A stretch of DNA of 53,899 nt, from the NCBI GenBank assembly GCA_900547305.1, contig URGH01000008.1, positions 1-53,899 of the forward strand, in the 5' to 3' direction. The DNA is from an uncultured Oscillospiraceae bacterium (GTDB taxonomy: Bacteria > Bacillota > Clostridia > Oscillospirales > Acutalibacteraceae). Position numbers and translations under genes: made by a program. Shown here in pieces: positions 49,540-53,899 of the stretch (the stretch's first letter is position 1; the number at the start of each line of letters is the position of its first letter). The notes under the pieces are model-generated. The model saw only the letters and a list, made by a program, of their open reading frames with translations, was not told the origin of the DNA and made no database searches.

Positions 49540-50611
49540 AAAGCATTTCGGCAAAACTCTTTTTACCCTCTTAATGATTTCAAATATCGCGAATTGTGCG
49601 GTAATAGTCGCAAAAAGCAGCGAGGGGCTGCTCTTCCCCTCGCTTGCAACGCAAAGCTACCGTTGATCCTTTTCGCTTATGCTTTTTATTGTGGAAGCCG
49701 TAATTTCGGTTCCGCTGTTCTTTTATGTGAAAAATGTATACACGCCGGCTGTAGAAAAAGAGCCCTCGGGCTTTGAATGGCGGTATCTGTGGCTTATTCC
49801 GGCAACATTTTATATTATGTGGTATTACGCGTTTTACGGTAATGTTTCACGCTCAAGCCTTGAAATTGCCCTGCGCCCCAAAAACACGCTTTTTCTTTTT
49901 ATAGTAAACATAGGCGCTATTCTTATTTATTATGTCGTAACGCGGCTCATTTTGGAGCAGAATAAAACCCTGGAGCTTACCGAACACAATCATCAGCTCA
50001 CCATGCAGGCGGTACAGTATGAAAATTTGCAGGAAAAAATAACCGAGGCACGGCGCGCAAAGCACGACGTAAGGCACCACATTGCGGTTATGCAGGAATA
50101 TCTCGCCGCCAAGGACTACGCGGCGCTCGGGGATTACCTTAACCGATACGGCAGAAGTCTGCCCGACGACTCGCTTGTGCGCTTTTGCGAAAATACCGCC
50201 GCCAATGCCGTGCTGCTATATTTCGCGCAGCACGCAAAGGACGGCGGTATTGATTATGACGTTAAATCCGAAATTCCGTAAAACATAGGAATTTCGGAAA
50301 CGGATATTTCGGTTTTACTGGGAAATCTGCTTGAAAACGCGCTTGACGCCTGCAAAGCGGATAGCGCGAAAGTTAAAAAAATCATAGTCCGCGCGAATAC
50401 CGAGGGTGGTTCGCTTTGCGTTACGGTAGACAATACCTTTACCGGCGAATTAAAGAAAACGCTTGACGGTAAGCTGATTTCAACCAAGCACCGCGGCACG
50501 GGGCTCGGCACCGAATCGGTTAAGAGCATAGCCGAAAAATACGGCGGGGTTTGCCGCCTTGAAAACAGAAACGGTTTTTTCTACGCTTCGGTTTTATGCA
50601 GGCCGAATTAG
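49442..50611 (+). pseudogene. GHKL/AgrC-type sensor histidine kinase broken by two in-frame stops
   Basis: A single frame from GTG 49442 to TAG 50609-50611 (390 codons) is interrupted by TGA at 49664-49666 and TAA at 50279-50281, with no frame shift. The first part has membrane helices (about codons 15-65), then more (about 80-170), a coiled coil, the H-box region RRAKHDVRHHIAVM (about codon 205), and after the second stop the ATPase blocks LLENALDAC and HRGTGLGTESVKSIAEKYGG. The second stop separates the dimerisation part from the ATPase part. Different stop codons argue against recoding. Co-directional with and overlapping the regulator gene by 98 bases. Confidence 0.8.
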
Positions 50612-50808
50612 ATGTTAGATATTAGAGGGCGGCTTTGCCGCCCATAGGCTCCCTTCTTTTTGACGATAGTCAAAACAGAGGGGGTTGCTCCCCACGGTGT
50701 GGGGAGACGTCAACGCAGTTGACAGAGGGGACCGCCGCCGTCAGCGGCTGTCGAGTAAAACGAGACTGAGGGGTATTTTCTAACGTCTACCGTCTAATAT
50801 CTAACGTC
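50611..50808. repeat. Hairpin-rich element flanked by inverted TTAGATATTAGA ends
   Basis: Left end GATGTTAGATATTAGA (50611-50626) and right end TCTAATATCTAACGTC (50793-50808) are inverted copies (15 of 16). Between them are five consecutive short hairpins: 50627-50643 (7 bp), 50658-50675 (7 bp), 50688-50706 (8 bp), 50709-50723 (6 bp), 50734-50748 (5 bp). It begins at the kinase pseudogene's final stop. No open frame is credible. It resembles a miniature inverted-repeat or intergenic repeat of gut Clostridia. Together with the tandem repeat it fills the 50612-50916 gap. Confidence 0.6.
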
Positions 50809-50866
50809 CAAATTGACTGAGGGGTATTTTTCCAATGTCTGCAATCTAATATCTAAACTCTGAATT
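50764..50866. repeat. Two tandem copies of a 51-52-bp unit
   Basis: GACTGAGGGGTATTTT occurs identically at 50764-50779 and 50815-50830, and TCTAATATCTAA recurs at 50793 and 50845, so the unit is about 51 bases, duplicated once, with a third start (GTCTGAG) at 50867. It overlaps the right end of the hairpin element and may reflect duplication of that end. Confidence 0.6.
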
Positions 50867-50916
50867 GTCTGAGAAGTTATTACAATCCGAAAGCACCGCA
50901 CAATTTGGCATGCGGT

Positions 50917-52605
50917 TTATTTCCCCGCCTGCGCACGCAGTAATTTCTCATATTCCTCTGCCGGCACGGGTCTGCTGAAATAATAGCCCTGCATTTGGTT
51001 ACAGCCGAAATCCGAAAGCATTTCGGCTTGTTCTTTTGTTTCAACCCCCTCGGCAATAACCGGCAGCCCCAGCTCTTCCGCCATGCTTATTACGGCGGAT
51101 ATTATAATTTTACCCCTGCGGTTATTATCTGTGTCGGATAAAAATTTCATATCCAGTTTTAGTTTGTCAATATCAATATCCTTGAGCGAATTAAGCGACG
51201 AATAGCCCGAGCCGAAATCGTCCATTTCAACCTTAAAGCCTGCCTTTCTCAATCCCGATAACGTGTTCAAAAACATTCCTGCGTTATCCATATACGCGCT
51301 TTCGGTTATTTCAAGATGAACGGCGTCGGTCGGAACATTATATTCTTCAAGTATACCTACCAACCTTTCACATAGATCGGTACGGTAAATATCCATTCTT
51401 GATAAATTTACCGAAATTGGAATTGAATTGCCGCCGAAAGCGCCGCGCCATTTATTTATATAAGCGCACACCTTTTCCACAACAAACCTATCCACCCGAC
51501 CTATACAGTCGCTTTTTTCGAGCATGGGAATAAATACGGCAGGTGAAATCATCCCCTTAGTCGGGTGATTCCAACGAATAAGCGCCTCGGCGCCGATTAT
51601 TTTTCCCTCTGCAAAATCAAGCTGCGGCTGAAACCATATTTCAAACTGTTCTTCGTCAAGCGCGTTCTGAATATCAAAAAGCAGCTCCTGCTGTTCCTTT
51701 TCAATATTCATCATTCCCTTTTCGTAATAGGCGATGTTTTTTGTAAAGCTGCCTTTAACAGATTGAAGCGCGAGCAGTGCTTTATAGCTCATTGTGTATG
51801 TATCACAATCCGTTTCGCACAAATCGTAAACGCCCATATGTATTTTTATAGGCATATGTAAATCGTATCCGGTAAAGCAATCGCTGAAATTATTGTAGCA
51901 CTCTTCAACGCTTACCGAGTCGTCTGCGCAAAACCGCACAAAATGGTCGGCGTTCAGGTGCGCCGAAAAGCTGTCAGCCGTATTATAGCGTTTCATATAA
52001 TTCGCAAAATCCGTAAGTAGCTTGTTGCCTATATCATAGCCGTAAATACCGTTTATATCGCTGAATCTGTCAATATCATACCGCTGAAACCGAAATTTTC
52101 TGCCGGGGTTTTCGCTTATCCACCGAGCCGCACGTTTGTGGAAACCGCTTGAGTTGTATAGCCCCGTAAGCGTATCCCTTTCACTCAGAACAATTTCGGA
52201 AATATCCCTGCACACCATTATTATTACGCTTTTGCTGCTGTCAAAATATTTGAATGTAAGCTCCTTGCAAAGTGCGGTATTTTCGCTTTGCAGCGTAGTG
52301 CTGAAATTCACATTGTACTGTTCTTTGGTTTCAAGCTCTTCTTTCACATGCGGTAAAACAAGCGCGTTTACAAGTGCCGAGCGCTCCGGCTCGGAAAACT
52401 TATCGGTCAGAGTTTTTATAACCTGCGTATCATAGCTCATTCCGGCATATTTTTTCGCATTATGCTCTTTCAGCCTGTCCGAAACGTTCATAACGCGCGA
52501 GGTATTGCTGTCTATCAGAACAATTTCGTCAAAGCAATCTTTTATCAATTCGGATATAAGGGCTGCGTCGGAAACTTTTGAAAACACATCGCCGGCAAAC
52601 GTCAT
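50917..52605 (-). CDS. c-di-GMP phosphodiesterase with degenerate GGDEF and intact EAL domain
   Basis: 562 residues, no membrane segment. Residues about 15-135 look like a PAS-type sensor. A GGDEF domain (about 140-295) has lost its signature: LNADHF at 217-222 stands for GGDEF, so no cyclase activity is expected. The EAL domain (about 305-555) is intact: AEALIRW (339-345), SVNLS, LEITESAY, MDDFGSGYSSL (461-471), KLDMKF, AEGVETKEQ (518-526) and QMQGYYFSRP. It should hydrolyse c-di-GMP; the inactive GGDEF may sense GTP. Five bases downstream of a diguanylate cyclase gene, so maker and breaker are co-transcribed. Confidence 0.9.
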   Translation of the reverse strand: MTFAGDVFSKVSDAALISELIKDCFDEIVLIDSNTSRVMNVSDRLKEHNAKKYAGMSYDTQVIKTLTDKFSEPERSALVNALVLPHVKEELETKEQYNVNFSTTLQSENTALCKELTFKYFDSSKSVIIMVCRDISEIVLSERDTLTGLYNSSGFHKRAARWISENPGRKFRFQRYDIDRFSDINGIYGYDIGNKLLTDFANYMKRYNTADSFSAHLNADHFVRFCADDSVSVEECYNNFSDCFTGYDLHMPIKIHMGVYDLCETDCDTYTMSYKALLALQSVKGSFTKNIAYYEKGMMNIEKEQQELLFDIQNALDEEQFEIWFQPQLDFAEGKIIGAEALIRWNHPTKGMISPAVFIPMLEKSDCIGRVDRFVVEKVCAYINKWRGAFGGNSIPISVNLSRMDIYRTDLCERLVGILEEYNVPTDAVHLEITESAYMDNAGMFLNTLSGLRKAGFKVEMDDFGSGYSSLNSLKDIDIDKLKLDMKFLSDTDNNRRGKIIISAVISMAEELGLPVIAEGVETKEQAEMLSDFGCNQMQGYYFSRPVPAEEYEKLLRAQAGK

Positions 52606-52610
52606 AAAAA

Positions 52611-53792
52611 CTACTCTCCCCTGTTTTTTATTCTGCGCTTTTCTTTTTTAAGGCTGTACATTGCTTCGTCCGCGCGAAAAACCAGCCCCTGTATATCATC
52701 GGAATCGCCGAGATATTTTGAACAGCCAATACTCACGGTAACCGCTTTCCCGCCGCCGTAAACAACATGCTGATTTTCAATAAATTCTTCAAGCCCGGCG
52801 CAAACCGAAACAAAATCGACGTTAAGTTCCTTTATTATATATAGCGCAAATTCATCCCCGCCGTATCTGCCGCAGGAGCCGTTTACGGTCTTTATGTATT
52901 TTTTCAGCACGGCGGCTATATCCTTTAAAACGCGGTCGCCCTCGTTATGCCCCTCTGTATCGTTAATATTTTTAAAGGAATCAATATCAATAAATAAAAA
53001 ATACAAATCCTCGGTGACCTTGAGTGACTCAATATCATCCTCAAGGCGCTGCAAAAATTCGCGGCGGTTTGAAATTCCCGTAAGCGAGTCAAGCGAAATA
53101 AGCCTTTCCAGCGAATTTATGTACGCCAGCAAATAGGACATTGCTATTCCGACCGATAAAACAGGTATATCCTGCACAATTATCTGAATTATTCCGCATA
53201 TTATCGGCGGTATAACAAATGTTACCAATTTAAACAGATAATCGCGCTGAGCGAAATTTTTCCTTGAAGTGGCTTTTAAAAAGCATTTTACGGCTGAAAT
53301 TACAATATACCCGTAAGAAAGCACCTGTTGCGCGTAAAAAAGATTTCCGCGGTAGTATTTGCCGCTGCCGTCGATATAAAACAGGCAGCCGTTAAAGCTG
53401 TTTGCAGCAAGCAAAATCACAAGCACAGCCAAGGGTACGAAATAAATTGCAACCAGCTTTTTATTTTTCAGTATGTCGCTTTTCTGAACCATATCGGTAT
53501 AAATAAGCCAGCAAAGCGACGCTATACCGAAAGCTGTAAAATATATATAATCTACCGAATACCTGATAGAATTCGGCAGCTTAACAGCACCCGTCAGGCA
53601 TAAATTCCAAAGAAAATCACAAATATTAGCAAGTGCAGTCAAATACACCGAATACGAAAGCATTCTGCTTTGACTTGATTTATCGAATCCGGAAACCGAC
53701 AGATTAACCGCAATTATCAGCATTATTACAACGCATAAAATATTTATTTCCGAATAAAGTAAAATTGAGCTGATACTTGTCCCTCCCGTCAT
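52611..53792 (-). CDS. Membrane diguanylate cyclase
   Basis: 393 residues. About seven membrane helices fill residues 10-225, followed directly by a GGDEF domain (about 232-390) with LDSLTGISNRREF, the metal DIDSFKNIND, RYGGDEF (309-315) and a C-terminal FRADEAMYSLKK. No RxxD inhibitory site is seen five residues before GGDEF. It makes c-di-GMP from two GTP in response to an unknown membrane signal. GGGTGA is 7 bases before ATG. No promoter is evident in the 107 bases upstream, which are occupied by hairpins and a (CTGT)n tract. Confidence 0.9.
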   Translation of the reverse strand: MTGGTSISSILLYSEINILCVVIMLIIAVNLSVSGFDKSSQSRMLSYSVYLTALANICDFLWNLCLTGAVKLPNSIRYSVDYIYFTAFGIASLCWLIYTDMVQKSDILKNKKLVAIYFVPLAVLVILLAANSFNGCLFYIDGSGKYYRGNLFYAQQVLSYGYIVISAVKCFLKATSRKNFAQRDYLFKLVTFVIPPIICGIIQIIVQDIPVLSVGIAMSYLLAYINSLERLISLDSLTGISNRREFLQRLEDDIESLKVTEDLYFLFIDIDSFKNINDTEGHNEGDRVLKDIAAVLKKYIKTVNGSCGRYGGDEFALYIIKELNVDFVSVCAGLEEFIENQHVVYGGGKAVTVSIGCSKYLGDSDDIQGLVFRADEAMYSLKKEKRRIKNRGE

Positions 53793-53813
53793 AGCGCGTC
53801 ACCCGAAATTGAG

Positions 53814-53835
53814 CGGCTTTTTAAGCCGAACGGCT
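53814..53835. repeat. Two overlapping small hairpins upstream of the cyclase gene
   Basis: CGGCTT/AAGCCG (53814-53819 with 53823-53828) and AGCCG/CGGCT (53824-53828 with 53831-53835) share an arm, so only one can form at a time. They lie in the probable 5' leader of the cyclase gene. Confidence 0.4.
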
Positions 53836-53844
53836 ATGAAATTA

Positions 53845-53899
<55 letters not shown>

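Noticed and set aside
49664..50281. Stop-codon recoding (selenocysteine or alternative code) in the sensor kinase
   Set aside because: The two stops differ (TGA and TAA), neither lies at a Cys or catalytic position, and all other genes use both as normal stops.
50627..50866. CRISPR array
   Set aside because: Only two copies of a 51-base unit without separate repeats and spacers, and no cas genes nearby; the hairpins differ from each other.

Overview
The window reads as chromosome of a spore-forming, Gram-positive anaerobe of the Clostridia, most likely Oscillospirales/Ruminococcaceae. Grounds: a spoIIM-type gene with a sigma-E-like promoter, a PASTA-bearing SpoVD-type penicillin-binding protein in the division cluster, MreB and CdaA/CdaR, a murE with the meso-diaminopimelate motif, a DUF6062 gene, a GTP-type PEP carboxykinase and a relic of a type I dockerin. 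Base composition is intermediate, with one clearly AT-richer island at about 32.3-36.0 kb. No rRNA, tRNA or CRISPR array was seen. The species is inference.

Layout. 1-7.2 kb: partial spoIIM (-), a 400-bp regulatory gap, a FabG-like reductase, then a TetR regulator followed by an export operon (DUF308 membrane protein, MMPL/RND transporter, secreted xxxLxxG heptad-repeat protein). 7.2-12.2 kb: a dockerin fragment, DUF6062, 8-oxoguanine glycosylase, uvrC with a TtcA-like PP-loop gene, and a small lipoprotein. 12.2-21.6 kb: a nine-gene aromatic amino-acid operon on the minus strand (aminotransferase, pheA, aroB, aroC, aroE-aroK fusion, aroQ, aroA, tyrA, DAHP synthase), preceded by a promoter, a Phe/Tyr-rich leader peptide and a terminator, i.e. 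a probable attenuator. 21.6-28.3 kb: mreB, comF, recD2 and a small gene, then cdaR/cdaA. 28.3-32.3 kb: pckG and, divergently, nadE. 32.3-36.0 kb: an AT-rich three-gene unit encoding a SNF2 helicase with an HNH-like C-terminus, a two-helix membrane coiled-coil protein and a 77-residue protein. 36.1-48.6 kb: a compact division/cell-wall cluster, mraZ-rsmH-ftsL-spoVD-murE-mraY-ftsW-murG-murA-ftsQ-ftsZ, with MraZ boxes. 48.6-50.6 kb: a LytTR response regulator and its sensor kinase broken by two in-frame stops. 50.6-53.9 kb: a hairpin-rich repeat element, a c-di-GMP phosphodiesterase/diguanylate cyclase pair and a (CTGT)n tract running off the window.

How it fits together. The aromatic operon holds every step from PEP plus erythrose-4-phosphate to chorismate, and from there to phenylalanine and tyrosine; its leader probably couples transcription to charged Phe/Tyr tRNA. 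The division cluster carries its own autorepressor (MraZ) and a separate ftsZ promoter. The least explained loci are the SNF2-HNH operon, the repeated motif and palindrome in front of fabG (the palindrome and extended -10 recur in front of the LytTR gene), and the microsatellite beside the diguanylate cyclase.
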